Shown: positions 9,973 through 21,698 of the stretch, piece by piece
Layout: each line of letters opens with the position of its first letter
How positions within the stretch are numbered: position 1 is the first letter of the stretch
Source: Pseudomonas sp. VD-NE ins
Lineage (GTDB): Bacteria; Pseudomonadota; Gammaproteobacteria; Pseudomonadales; Pseudomonadaceae
Assembly (NCBI RefSeq): GCF_031882575.1
Contig: NZ_CP134772.1
Coordinates: 6,632,055 to 6,696,054 of the forward strand
Length of the DNA stretch: 64,000 nucleotides
Direction: 5' to 3'
Program-made: the position numbers and the translations under genes
Notes under the pieces: generated by a model
Seen by the model: the letters and a program-made list of their open reading frames with translations, nothing else
Told to the model about the DNA's origin: nothing
Databases searched by the model: none

Positions 9973-11343
9973 TCATTTGCCGATACAGAAACTGGAAAAG
10001 ATCCGTCCCAACAGATCATCAGAGCTGAAAGCCCCGGTGATTTCACCCAGCGAATGCTGGGCCTGGCGCAAATCTTCGGCGAGCAACTCTCCAGCGCCAG
10101 CCAAGGTCAGCTGGGCCCGGCCGTGTTCCAACGCCGCACTGGCGTGGCGCAAGGCTTCCAGATGTCGGCGACGTGCGCTGAAGCTACTTTCCGACGTCTG
10201 CTCGTAACCCATGCAGGCCTTGAGATGATCGCGCAGCAGATCCAGACCTTCACCAGCCGACTTGGCGCTGAGACTGATCGTCACATGCCCGTCTTCGCTG
10301 GTTTCCAAAACAATGGCTTCGCCCGTTAGATCGGCCTTGTTGCGGATCAACGTAACTTTGGCCGGATCCGGCCGGGTTTCGAGGAATTCAGGCCACAGGG
10401 CAAACGGATCCAGTGCTTCCGGAGCGGTTGCATCGACCACCAGCAACACTCGATCTGCCTCGCCAATGGCTTTCAACGCGCGTTCAACGCCGATCTTTTC
10501 CACATGATCATCGGTATCGCGCAAACCAGCGGTGTCGACAACGTGCAGCGGCATACCATCAATGTGGATATGTTCGCGCAGGATATCGCGGGTGGTACCG
10601 GCAATCTCGGTAACGATCGCCGCTTCACGACCGGCCAACGCATTCAGCAGGCTGGATTTACCGGCATTCGGACGCCCGGCAATCACCACGGTCATGCCAT
10701 CACGCAACAACGCGCCCTGCCCGGCTTCGCGCAGCACTGTGGATAATTCATCGCGGACTTTGTCGAGCATGCTCAGCACGTGGCCATCGGCGAGGAAGTC
10801 GATTTCTTCTTCCGGAAAGTCGATGGCGGCTTCGACGTAGATACGCAAACCGATCAGTTGCTCGGTCAAGTTATGCACACGCTGGGAAAACGCACCCTGC
10901 AGAGAACGCAGAGCATTACGCGCAGCCTGTGCAGAACTTGCCTCGATCAGATCGGCAATCGCCTCGGCCTGGGCCAGGTCGAGTTTGTCATTGAGGAACG
11001 CGCGCTCGCTGAATTCACCCGGACGCGCCAGACGGCAGCCCAGTTCCAGGCAGCGCTTGAGCAACATGTCCAGAACGATCGGCCCACCGTGGCCCTGCAG
11101 TTCCAGCACATCTTCGCCGGTGAACGAGTTCGGTCCCGGGAAATACAGCGCCAGACCTTCATCGAGCACTTGCTGGTCATCACTGAAAAACGGCCCGTAA
11201 TGGGCGTAACGCGGTTTCAGTTCGCGGCCGCTTATAGCTTTGGCTGCAACGCTGGCCAGCGGCCCGGAAATACGGACGATGCCCACACCACCACGACCTT
11301 GAGCGGTGGCGACAGCGGCGATGGTTTCACGAGGTACGCTCAT
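9973..11343 (-). CDS. mnmE: tRNA modification GTPase MnmE (TrmE)
   Basis: A GTPase partner of MnmG in U34 modification of tRNA. It has 456 residues, the family length. The N-terminal tetrahydrofolate-binding domain contains [13 protein letters not shown]. The G domain has [14 protein letters not shown] (P-loop), [10 protein letters not shown] (G3) and RNKADL (G4). The protein ends in CIGK with the conserved cysteine. I chose the ATG at 11343 ([15 protein letters not shown]) rather than an upstream in-frame codon. It lies downstream of yidC with a terminator between them. Confidence 0.97.
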   Translation of the reverse strand: MSVPRETIAAVATAQGRGGVGIVRISGPLASVAAKAISGRELKPRYAHYGPFFSDDQQVLDEGLALYFPGPNSFTGEDVLELQGHGGPIVLDMLLKRCLELGCRLARPGEFSERAFLNDKLDLAQAEAIADLIEASSAQAARNALRSLQGAFSQRVHNLTEQLIGLRIYVEAAIDFPEEEIDFLADGHVLSMLDKVRDELSTVLREAGQGALLRDGMTVVIAGRPNAGKSSLLNALAGREAAIVTEIAGTTRDILREHIHIDGMPLHVVDTAGLRDTDDHVEKIGVERALKAIGEADRVLLVVDATAPEALDPFALWPEFLETRPDPAKVTLIRNKADLTGEAIVLETSEDGHVTISLSAKSAGEGLDLLRDHLKACMGYEQTSESSFSARRRHLEALRHASAALEHGRAQLTLAGAGELLAEDLRQAQHSLGEITGAFSSDDLLGRIFSSFCIGK

Positions 11344-11374
11344 TAACCGGAATCCAGACAAAAATGACAGATAG

Positions 11375-11401
11375 CAAAACGCCCCACTAGGGGGCGTTTT
11401 G
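11375..11401 (-). terminator. Terminator after yidC
   Basis: An 11-bp perfect stem (CAAAACGCCCC at 11375-11385, complement at 11391-11401) with a 5-base loop ends in TTTT on either strand. It lies between the yidC stop and the mnmE start. Confidence 0.75.
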
Positions 11402-11422
11402 AGTGGTTATCCACAGTGTAAA

Positions 11423-13102
11423 TCAAGCGGCTGCTTTGGTAGCCCGTTCGATCTTACGCGTGATGTACCACTGTTGGGTGATGGACAGGCAGTTGTTCAC
11501 AACCCAGTACAGCACCAGACCCGCCGGGAACCACAGGAAGAAGAAGGTGAAGATGATTGGCATCATTTTCATGACCTTCGCCTGCATCGGATCCGGAGGA
11601 GTCGGGTTCAGCTGCTGCTGGATAAACATGGTTGCGCCCATGATGATCGGCAGAATGAAGAACGGATCCTTGATCGACAGGTCAGTGATCCACAGCATGA
11701 ACGGCGCCTGGCGCATTTCCACGCTTTCCAGCAGAACCCAGTACAGCGAAAGGAAAACCGGCATCTGCACGAGGATCGGCAAGCAGCCGCCCAGTGGATT
11801 GATCTTCTCTTTCTTGTACAGCTCCATCATGGCCTGCGACATTTTCTGCCGGTCATCGCCATGTTGCTCTTTCAGAGCAGCCAGTTTCGGCGCAACGGCA
11901 CGCATACGCGCCATCGATTTGTAGCTGGCAGCCGACAGAGGGAAGAAAAGACCCTTGATCAGCATGGTCAGGAAGATGATCGACCAGCCCCAGTTACCGA
12001 CAATGGCGTGGATGTGTTGCAGCAGCCAGAAGATTGGCTGGGCAATGAACCACAGGATGCCGTAGTCGACGGTCAGTTCCAGACCTGGGGACAACTCTTT
12101 CAGCACCGCCTGGCTTTTCGGCCCGGCGTACAGCACAGCGCTGGTTTCAACTTTGGCACCCGGTGCAGCGGTCAATGTCGGACCGGTGTAACCGATGATG
12201 TAGTTGCCTTTGCTGTCTTTACGGGTCTGGACGACATTGTTCTCGCCCTTCGCCGGAATCCACGCGGTCACGAAGTAGTGCTGCAGCCAGGCTACCCAAC
12301 CACCGGTGACGGTTTCTTTCAGCTGCGCCTTGTCCATGTCCTTCATGGACACTTTCTTGTACGGCTCCGAACTTGTCCACAGGGCAGCGCCCAGGTAAGT
12401 CGCGGTGCCAGTAGCAGTAGTGGACGAAGGATCAGCGCTGTTGTCGCGCTTCAACTGAGCAAACATTGCGCCATTCCAGGGCTGAGCGCTCTGGTTATCC
12501 ACAATGTAGGAAACGGCTACGTCATACAGGCCGCGTTTCAGAGTGAAACGCTTGATGTAATTGACGCCGTCCTTGCTGAACTTCAGGTCTACGACCAGTT
12601 GGTCCTGACCGTCAGCCAGTTGATAAGTCTTTTTCTCCGAGGAGTAGACCGGACGACCGGCCGGATTTGCATCCGGGCCATTGGTGCCGATCAGACCGCT
12701 TTGTGCCAGATAAACTCGTTCACCGCCGTTATCGAACAGCTGGAACGGAACATCAGGACGATCCTGACGACGTGGATACAAAGGCAAGGTCAGTTGAGCA
12801 ACATCACCACCTTGTGGATCGATCGCGAGATCGAGCACGTCGGTTTTGATCTGGATCAGATCCTTGCTGGCGGCTACCGGCGTTTCGGCAGGTGCACTGG
12901 TATCGCTAGCGGCGCGCGGAATATCGTCACTGGCGGCAGCATTATTGCCAGTGGCGGTGTCCGGCAAACCGGATGTAGTCGTACTGGAAGCAACATTCTG
13001 AGTCGGCAGGGCAGCCTGACCATAGTCCTGGTTCCATTTAAGGACCATAACGTAGGCCACGATTGCCAGGGCGACGATCAGGATCGTGCGTTTGATATCC
13101 AT
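11423..13102 (-). CDS. yidC: Membrane protein insertase YidC
   Basis: An inner-membrane insertase that works alone or with SecYEG, for example on AtpE/AtpB and CyoA. It has 559 residues. An N-terminal signal anchor (RTILIVALAIVAYVMVLKW) is followed by an Ala/Thr-rich linker and a large periplasmic domain (about 55-340). The conserved five-helix core follows (IFLTMLIKGLFFPLSAASYKS, GGCLPILVQMPVFLSLYWVL, LPIIMGATMFIQQQLNP, FTFFFLWFPAGLVLYW). The start is 2 bases after the yidD stop, in the conserved rpmH-rnpA-yidD-yidC order. Confidence 0.98.
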   Translation of the reverse strand: MDIKRTILIVALAIVAYVMVLKWNQDYGQAALPTQNVASSTTTSGLPDTATGNNAAASDDIPRAASDTSAPAETPVAASKDLIQIKTDVLDLAIDPQGGDVAQLTLPLYPRRQDRPDVPFQLFDNGGERVYLAQSGLIGTNGPDANPAGRPVYSSEKKTYQLADGQDQLVVDLKFSKDGVNYIKRFTLKRGLYDVAVSYIVDNQSAQPWNGAMFAQLKRDNSADPSSTTATGTATYLGAALWTSSEPYKKVSMKDMDKAQLKETVTGGWVAWLQHYFVTAWIPAKGENNVVQTRKDSKGNYIIGYTGPTLTAAPGAKVETSAVLYAGPKSQAVLKELSPGLELTVDYGILWFIAQPIFWLLQHIHAIVGNWGWSIIFLTMLIKGLFFPLSAASYKSMARMRAVAPKLAALKEQHGDDRQKMSQAMMELYKKEKINPLGGCLPILVQMPVFLSLYWVLLESVEMRQAPFMLWITDLSIKDPFFILPIIMGATMFIQQQLNPTPPDPMQAKVMKMMPIIFTFFFLWFPAGLVLYWVVNNCLSITQQWYITRKIERATKAAA

Positions 13103-13104
13103 GA

Positions 13105-13350
13105 TTACTCGGCCATCGAAGAAGAACGGGAGGTAGGGATAGGTGGAACCGGGTCATAACCACCGGGATTCCACGGATGACAGCGACCTAAACGACGAAA
13201 GGCCAGCCAGCCACCGCGCAGAAGGCCATGATTTTCAATGGCTTCATACGCGTAGCAGGAACAACTGGGGTAGAAACGACAGTGACTGGCCATCAAAGGA
13301 CTAATGGCATAGCGATAAAACTGGATCGGAACGAGGGCCAGTTTACGCAT
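13105..13350 (-). CDS. yidD: Membrane protein insertion efficiency factor YidD
   Basis: An 81-residue DUF37/YidD protein that modestly improves YidC-dependent insertion. The conserved cysteine-containing core [17 protein letters not shown] (residues 22-38) and [15 protein letters not shown] are present. An amphipathic N-terminal helix ([16 protein letters not shown]) probably sits on the membrane. Its start lies inside the 3' end of rnpA (8-base overlap), so translation is likely coupled. Confidence 0.95.
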   Translation of the reverse strand: MRKLALVPIQFYRYAISPLMASHCRFYPSCSCYAYEAIENHGLLRGGWLAFRRLGRCHPWNPGGYDPVPPIPTSRSSSMAE

Positions 13351-13744
13351 CGGTACTGTCTACCCCTACAGTTTCGGTTTTGACTTCTGGAACTGGCTTG
13401 CTGCGTGCCAGACGCTTCCAGAGCTTGCCGAAATGCTGAATCAATTCGGGGTTTTCTACATCGCCCAGACCTTTGCGCGCGACGATAACGATATCCCAGC
13501 CGACCAGTGAATCCTGGTGCAGACGGAACGATTCGCGCATCAAACGTTTGAGGCGATTGCGCTCAACGGAGAGCTTTACGCTCTTTTTCCCGATAACCAG
13601 CCCGAGACGGGGGTGATCAAGATCGTTGTTGCGTGCAAGGAGCAGGAGATTTTTCCCCGGAACCTTGCCGGTAGGGGAGTCAAAGACTGCCTTGAAATGC
13701 CGGGGAGTAAGCAGACGCTTTTCCCGACTGAAGTCCTGACTCAC
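13343..13744 (-). CDS. rnpA: Ribonuclease P protein component
   Basis: The protein cofactor of RNase P, aiding 5' maturation of tRNAs. It has 133 residues from a GTG at 13744 ([20 protein letters not shown]), the family length. The RNR box is seen in [16 protein letters not shown]. The frame is open further upstream to 13840, but that extension overlaps rpmH in another frame and is not conserved in the family. The chosen GTG has a GGAG placed unusually close, so initiation may depend on coupling to rpmH 16 bases upstream. Confidence 0.93.
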   Translation of the reverse strand: MSQDFSREKRLLTPRHFKAVFDSPTGKVPGKNLLLLARNNDLDHPRLGLVIGKKSVKLSVERNRLKRLMRESFRLHQDSLVGWDIVIVARKGLGDVENPELIQHFGKLWKRLARSKPVPEVKTETVGVDSTDA

Positions 13745-13760
13745 CTCCAGTACCGGATTA

Positions 13761-13895
13761 TCAAACTGCCAGACGCGCACGACCTTTGGCGCGACGACGC
13801 GACAGGACTGCGCGGCCGTTCTTGGTAGCCATGCGAGCACGGAAACCGTGGGTACGAGCGCGTTTGATAGTGCTTGGTTGGAAAGTACGTTTCAT
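13761..13895 (-). CDS. rpmH: 50S ribosomal protein L34
   Basis: A 44-residue, highly basic ribosomal protein reading [18 protein letters not shown] and ending AKGRARLAV, matching L34 throughout. It is the first gene of the leftward rpmH-rnpA-yidD-yidC operon and is driven by a strong promoter about 60 bases upstream, next to oriC. Confidence 0.98.
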   Translation of the reverse strand: MKRTFQPSTIKRARTHGFRARMATKNGRAVLSRRRAKGRARLAV

Positions 13896-13955
13896 GTCGT
13901 GTTACCTGGTTCGTCCACAACGGGCCGGAATGGCCCCCGTTTTAAGAGACCGGGG

Positions 13956-13984
13956 ATTCTAGAGAAAGCAAGCCTTCAGGTCAA
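13956..13984 (-). promoter_or_regulatory. rpmH promoter (sigma-70 type)
   Basis: On the minus strand TTGACC (13979-13984) and TAGAAT (13956-13961) are separated by exactly 17 bases. They match the sigma-70 hexamers at 5 of 6 positions each and lie about 60 bases upstream of the rpmH ATG. Confidence 0.8.
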
Positions 13985-14121
13985 TTTCCAACCAACGTTT
14001 CCTTATAAATAGATCTCAAGGTGTTCTTTGCCTGATCACCTGTTCGCCATACATAAAAATAAAGAAGGGAATTATTTAAAGCTTTTCTGTAAAGCTTATA
14101 AAAGCTAGACACGCCTTCTTC

Positions 14122-14394
14122 TGTGGATAAGTGACAGCAGCCCATGTTTTACCTGCTGTACAGAGAATGACAACTACAGTGGAAAACCGTGTTCAGCCTG
14201 TGCTGCGCTGTCGGATAACCTGTGCGTGGAATGGACTGTTATCCACAGGCAGGTTATCCACCGAGTTCAACCCCCAGTTGTCCAGTGCCCTTAGGGGCGG
14301 TTATCCACAGAGCTTATCCACACACCGTTGGTCGCCTTTTTCTGATTTAACGCATTGATAAATCATGGTCACCGGGCAACCTGCATGTGGATAA
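14122..14394. other. oriC: Chromosomal replication origin oriC
   Basis: Between rpmH and dnaA there are five exact DnaA boxes: TTATCCACA at 14239, 14301 and 14314 on the plus strand, and TGTGGATAA at 14122 and 14386. A one-mismatch box lies at 14254. AT-rich DNA suitable for unwinding flanks it at about 14040-14110 and 14340-14365. The clustering, orientation and rpmH-dnaA position match known Pseudomonas oriC. The remainder of 13985-14121 is AT-rich without further recognised sites. Confidence 0.95.
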
Positions 14395-14416
14395 GTGGAC
14401 GGCTCGCCGCTACAAT
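14388..14416 (+). promoter_or_regulatory. Candidate dnaA promoter overlapping a DnaA box
   Basis: TACAAT (14411-14416) is a strong -10. The hexamer 17 bases upstream, TGGATA (14388-14393), is a 4-of-6 match to -35 and is embedded in the exact DnaA box 14386-14394. DnaA bound there would compete with RNA polymerase, giving autorepression. Confidence 0.5.
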
Positions 14417-14461
14417 GGCCGCTTGTTTTTGCCTCACCGGCTTTCAACTTAGGGGATATCC

Positions 14462-15991
14462 GTGTCAGTGGAACTTTGGCAGCAGTGCGTGGAGCTTTTG
14501 CGCGAGGAGCTGCCTGCCCAACAATTCAACACCTGGATCCGTCCACTACAGGTCGAAGCCGAAGGCGACGAGTTGCGCGTCTACGCACCGAACCGTTTTG
14601 TGCTGGACTGGGTCAACGAAAAGTACCTGGGCCGCGTCCTTGAACTGCTGGATGAGCACGGCAACGGCATGGCGCCTGCGCTTTCCTTATTAATAGGCAG
14701 CAAACGCAGTTCCGCTCCGCGTGCCGCGCCGAACGCTCCGCTTGCAGCCGCGCAGGTTTCCCAGCAGGCCCAGGCAAATGCCACGCCTGTGAGTACGCCG
14801 GCACCCACCCAGACGTCAGCACCGGCAGCCAAGCGTTCGACGCAGAAAAGCCCCGAGGTCAGCGATGAGCCGTCTCGCGACAGTTTCGACCCGATGTCCG
14901 GCGCTGCTTCGCAACAGGCCCCGGTCCGCGCTGAACAGCGCACCGTGCAGGTCGAAGGTGCGCTCAAGCACACCAGTTACCTGAACCGCACCTTCACCTT
15001 TGAAAACTTCGTCGAAGGTAAATCCAACCAGCTCGCCCGCGCGGCGGCCTGGCAAGTGGCGGACAACCCCAAGCACGGCTACAACCCACTCTTCCTTTAT
15101 GGTGGTGTTGGTCTGGGTAAGACTCACTTGATGCACGCGGTGGGTAACCATCTATTAAAGAAGAACCCGAATGCCAAGGTCGTGTACCTGCATTCCGAGC
15201 GTTTCGTGGCCGACATGGTCAAGGCACTGCAGCTGAACGCAATCAACGAGTTCAAGCGTTTCTACCGTTCGGTGGATGCCCTGTTGATCGACGACATTCA
15301 GTTCTTCGCCCGCAAAGAGCGCTCGCAGGAAGAGTTTTTCCACACCTTCAACGCCCTGCTTGAAGGTGGCCAGCAGGTCATTCTCACCAGTGACCGCTAC
15401 CCGAAAGAAATCGAAGGCCTTGAAGAGCGCCTCAAATCCCGCTTCGGCTGGGGCCTGACGGTTGCCGTCGAGCCGCCGGAACTGGAAACCCGTGTGGCGA
15501 TCTTGATGAAGAAGGCCGACCAGGCCAAAGTCGAGTTGCCGCATGACGCTGCGTTCTTCATCGCCCAACGCATTCGCTCCAACGTCCGTGAGCTGGAAGG
15601 CGCGCTCAAGCGCGTGATCGCCCACTCGCACTTCATGGGCCGCGACATCACCATCGAGCTGATTCGCGAATCCCTGAAAGACCTGTTGGCGCTGCAAGAC
15701 AAACTGGTCTCTGTGGATAACATTCAGCGCACCGTCGCCGAGTACTACAAGATCAAGATCTCGGATCTGCTGTCCAAGCGCCGTTCGCGCTCGGTGGCGC
15801 GTCCGCGTCAAGTGGCCATGGCCTTGTCCAAGGAACTGACCAACCACAGCCTGCCGGAAATCGGCGATGTGTTTGGCGGTCGCGACCACACGACCGTGTT
15901 GCACGCCTGCCGCAAGATCAACGAACTTAAGGAATCCGACGCGGACATCCGCGAGGACTACAAGAACCTGCTGCGTACACTGACCACTTGA
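14462..15991 (+). CDS. dnaA: Chromosomal replication initiator DnaA
   Basis: An AAA+ initiator that binds DnaA boxes and opens oriC. It has 509 residues. Domain I ([20 protein letters not shown]) is followed by a long Ala/Pro/Gln-rich domain II linker (about residues 85-165). The AAA+ domain has Walker [10 protein letters not shown] and Walker [10 protein letters not shown]. Domain IV carries the signature [17 protein letters not shown]. The start is GTG at 14462, supported by AGGGGA 7 bases upstream. An exact DnaA-box 9-mer lies inside the gene at 15712. Confidence 0.99.
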   Translation: MSVELWQQCVELLREELPAQQFNTWIRPLQVEAEGDELRVYAPNRFVLDWVNEKYLGRVLELLDEHGNGMAPALSLLIGSKRSSAPRAAPNAPLAAAQVSQQAQANATPVSTPAPTQTSAPAAKRSTQKSPEVSDEPSRDSFDPMSGAASQQAPVRAEQRTVQVEGALKHTSYLNRTFTFENFVEGKSNQLARAAAWQVADNPKHGYNPLFLYGGVGLGKTHLMHAVGNHLLKKNPNAKVVYLHSERFVADMVKALQLNAINEFKRFYRSVDALLIDDIQFFARKERSQEEFFHTFNALLEGGQQVILTSDRYPKEIEGLEERLKSRFGWGLTVAVEPPELETRVAILMKKADQAKVELPHDAAFFIAQRIRSNVRELEGALKRVIAHSHFMGRDITIELIRESLKDLLALQDKLVSVDNIQRTVAEYYKIKISDLLSKRRSRSVARPRQVAMALSKELTNHSLPEIGDVFGGRDHTTVLHACRKINELKESDADIREDYKNLLRTLTT

Positions 15992-16030
15992 TGAACACCA
16001 GCGCAGCTTATTAAGGCAAGGGACTAGACC

Positions 16031-17134
16031 ATGCATTTCACCATTCAACGCGAAGCCCTGTTGAAACCCCTGCAACTGGTCGCAGGCGTTGTCGAGCGCC
16101 GACAGACCTTGCCGGTACTCTCCAACGTGCTGCTGGTTGTCGAAGGCCAGCAACTGTCGCTGACCGGTACCGACCTGGAAGTCGAGCTGGTCGGTCGTGT
16201 GCAACTTGAAGAGCCGGCTGAAACAGGTTCCATCACCGTGCCTGCGCGCAAGTTGATGGATATCTGCAAAAGCCTGCCCAACGACGCGCTGATCGACATC
16301 AAGGTCGATGAGCAGAAGCTGGTCGTGAAGGCTGGCCGTAGCCGCTTCACCCTGTCGACGCTGCCGGCCAACGATTTCCCGACCGTTGAAGAAGGTCCTG
16401 GCTCGCTGACCTGCAGCCTCGAGCAAAGCAAACTGCGTCGCCTGATCGAACGTACCAGTTTCGCCATGGCTCAGCAGGACGTGCGTTATTACCTCAACGG
16501 TATGCTGCTGGAAGTATCCGAAGGCATCATCCGCGCTGTGGCTACCGACGGTCACCGTCTGGCCATGTGCTCGATGAAAGCCGATATCGGCCAGCCTGAT
16601 CGCCATCAGGTGATCGTGCCGCGCAAAGGTATCCTTGAACTGGCACGTCTGCTCACCGAGCCGGACGGCAACGTCAGCATTGTATTGGGTCAGCACCACA
16701 TCCGTGCGACCACTGGCGAGTTCACGTTCACCTCGAAACTGGTCGACGGCAAATTCCCGGACTACGAGCGCGTTCTGCCGAAGGGCGGCGACAAGCTGGT
16801 ATTGGGCGATCGTCAGGCCCTGCGTGAAGCGTTCAGCCGTACCGCGATCCTGTCCAACGAGAAGTACCGTGGTATCCGTCTGCAACTGGCCAGCGGTCAG
16901 TTGAAGATCCAGGCCAACAACCCGGAGCAGGAAGAAGCGGAAGAAGAAGTCGGCGTTGAATACAACGGCGGCTCCCTGGAAATCGGCTTCAACGTGAGCT
17001 ACTTGCTCGACGTGTTGGGCGTGATGACCACCGAGCAGGTTCGTCTGATCCTGTCCGACTCCAACAGCAGTGCGCTGGTGCAAGAGTCCGACAACGACGA
17101 TTCGGCTTACGTTGTCATGCCGATGCGTCTGTAA
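16031..17134 (+). CDS. dnaN: DNA polymerase III beta sliding clamp
   Basis: A ring-shaped processivity clamp of 367 residues with three repeated clamp domains, starting MHFTIQREALLKPLQLV. DYERVLPKGGDKLVL and LSPVDN-type clamp positions are in place, and it ends in the hydrophobic pocket strand YVVMPMRL. It is 39 bases downstream of dnaA with AAGG before the ATG, and is likely cotranscribed with dnaA and recF. Confidence 0.99.
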   Translation: MHFTIQREALLKPLQLVAGVVERRQTLPVLSNVLLVVEGQQLSLTGTDLEVELVGRVQLEEPAETGSITVPARKLMDICKSLPNDALIDIKVDEQKLVVKAGRSRFTLSTLPANDFPTVEEGPGSLTCSLEQSKLRRLIERTSFAMAQQDVRYYLNGMLLEVSEGIIRAVATDGHRLAMCSMKADIGQPDRHQVIVPRKGILELARLLTEPDGNVSIVLGQHHIRATTGEFTFTSKLVDGKFPDYERVLPKGGDKLVLGDRQALREAFSRTAILSNEKYRGIRLQLASGQLKIQANNPEQEEAEEEVGVEYNGGSLEIGFNVSYLLDVLGVMTTEQVRLILSDSNSSALVQESDNDDSAYVVMPMRL

Positions 17135-17148
17135 TCAGCTGACCCTGG

Positions 17149-20675
<3,527 letters not shown>

Positions 20676-20693
20676 TCCCGGTTTGCGTCAAAC

Positions 20694-20724
20694 AAAAGGC
20701 CAACGCATTGCGTTGGCCTTTTTA
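20694..20724 (+). terminator. gyrB terminator
   Basis: A 12-bp stem (AAAGGCCAACGC at 20695-20706, paired with 20710-20721), a 3-base loop and a T tract follow the gyrB stop by about 20 bases. Confidence 0.9.
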
Positions 20725-20734
20725 TTGGCAGATC

Positions 20735-20802
20735 AAAAGATCGCAGCCTACGGCAGCTCCTACAGAGATTGGTGTAGGAGCTGCCGTAGGCTGCGATCTT
20801 TT
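20735..20802. repeat. REPIN-type inverted repeat (GATCGCAGCC class)
   Basis: Two nearly perfect 29-base arms (20735-20763 and 20774-20802) are inverted about a 10-base spacer, with cores GATCGCAGCCTACGGCAGCT and its complement. A second copy of the same class is at 51114-51187. They sit between gene ends, typical of Pseudomonas extragenic palindromes. Confidence 0.85.
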
Positions 20803-20809
20803 GCTCTTT

Positions 20810-21529
20810 TTACTCGGATGCTGCAGACACACTCTCCAACCGATACCCATACCCATAAATCGTCAGCAACTGCCAACCCCGATCCGCCGTCAGCCCCAGC
20901 TTGTTACGTAGCCGATAGATATGCGTATCCAACGGCCGCGACGAAGCCATCTCCTCATGCGGCCAAAACCGTTCATACAGATAATCCCGCGACAACGGTC
21001 GACCCAGATTGCTGAACAAACACCGCGCCAGTCGATACTCGCGCTCAGTCATGACAATCGGCTTTCCCTCGCGAGTGACAGTCAGTTCGGCATCATCAAA
21101 CGTCAGATCATTAAAGCTCAGCACTTCCGTCGCAGCCGCGCGTTGCTGGCTATGCCGACGCAGCACCGCCGCCACCCGCGCCTTCAACTCATTCGGCCGA
21201 AACGGCTTGCTCACGTAATCATCGGCCCCGGCATTCAACGCCTGAACGATATCGCTCTCGCCATCGCGACTGGTGAGCATGATCGCGGCCGGAGGCGCTT
21301 CCATGTGTTCGCGGGTCCAGCGCAACAGGGCCAGACCCGTGAGGTCGGGCAGTTGCCAGTCGAGGATCAGCAGGTCGAAGGTTTCCCGGCGTAGCTGTCG
21401 CAGCAGGTCTTCACCACGCTCGAAGCTGTGCAGCGACCACGGCTGTTCGCCGGCGTCGGCCATTTGCTGCAGGGTTTGCTCGACCCGGCGCAGTTCGGCG
21501 GGTTCGTCGTCCAGTATCGCAACGCGCAT
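20810..21529 (-). CDS. OmpR/PhoB-type response regulator
   Basis: A 239-residue two-component regulator. The receiver domain (MRVAILDDEPAE, with phospho-acceptor Asp in LLILDWQLPDLTG near residue 53 and KPFRPNELKARV with the conserved Lys) is followed by a winged-helix DNA-binding domain (LTVTREGKPIVMTEREYRLA, LSRDYLYERFW, YRLRNKLGL). I chose the ATG at 21529 because AAGGA lies about 8 bases upstream. It is divergent from the histidine kinase at 21699, so the 170-base gap probably contains both promoters. The target genes are unknown. Confidence 0.9.
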   Translation of the reverse strand: MRVAILDDEPAELRRVEQTLQQMADAGEQPWSLHSFERGEDLLRQLRRETFDLLILDWQLPDLTGLALLRWTREHMEAPPAAIMLTSRDGESDIVQALNAGADDYVSKPFRPNELKARVAAVLRRHSQQRAAATEVLSFNDLTFDDAELTVTREGKPIVMTEREYRLARCLFSNLGRPLSRDYLYERFWPHEEMASSRPLDTHIYRLRNKLGLTADRGWQLLTIYGYGYRLESVSAASE

Positions 21530-21698
21530 ACGCGGTGGTTCCTTGTTGCTTGGGCAGTTGGGCGTCAACCATAGTCGCTTGGTCATCACCTTGAAAGTAA
21601 GCGGCCCGCCGTTGGTCGACGTCCGCTATGATTCTTCGGGTCTACGTCTCAGACCTGTGGCCCATGAAACCATTCACACTGCCCTGCCCTTTTTCCCC

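Noticed and set aside
11399..13159. A 586-codon frame antisense to yidC
   Set aside because: Shadow of yidC that ends within yidD; no start signal.
15155..17083. A 642-codon frame antisense to dnaA and dnaN
   Set aside because: It spans two well-supported genes and an intergenic gap, and is a compositional shadow.
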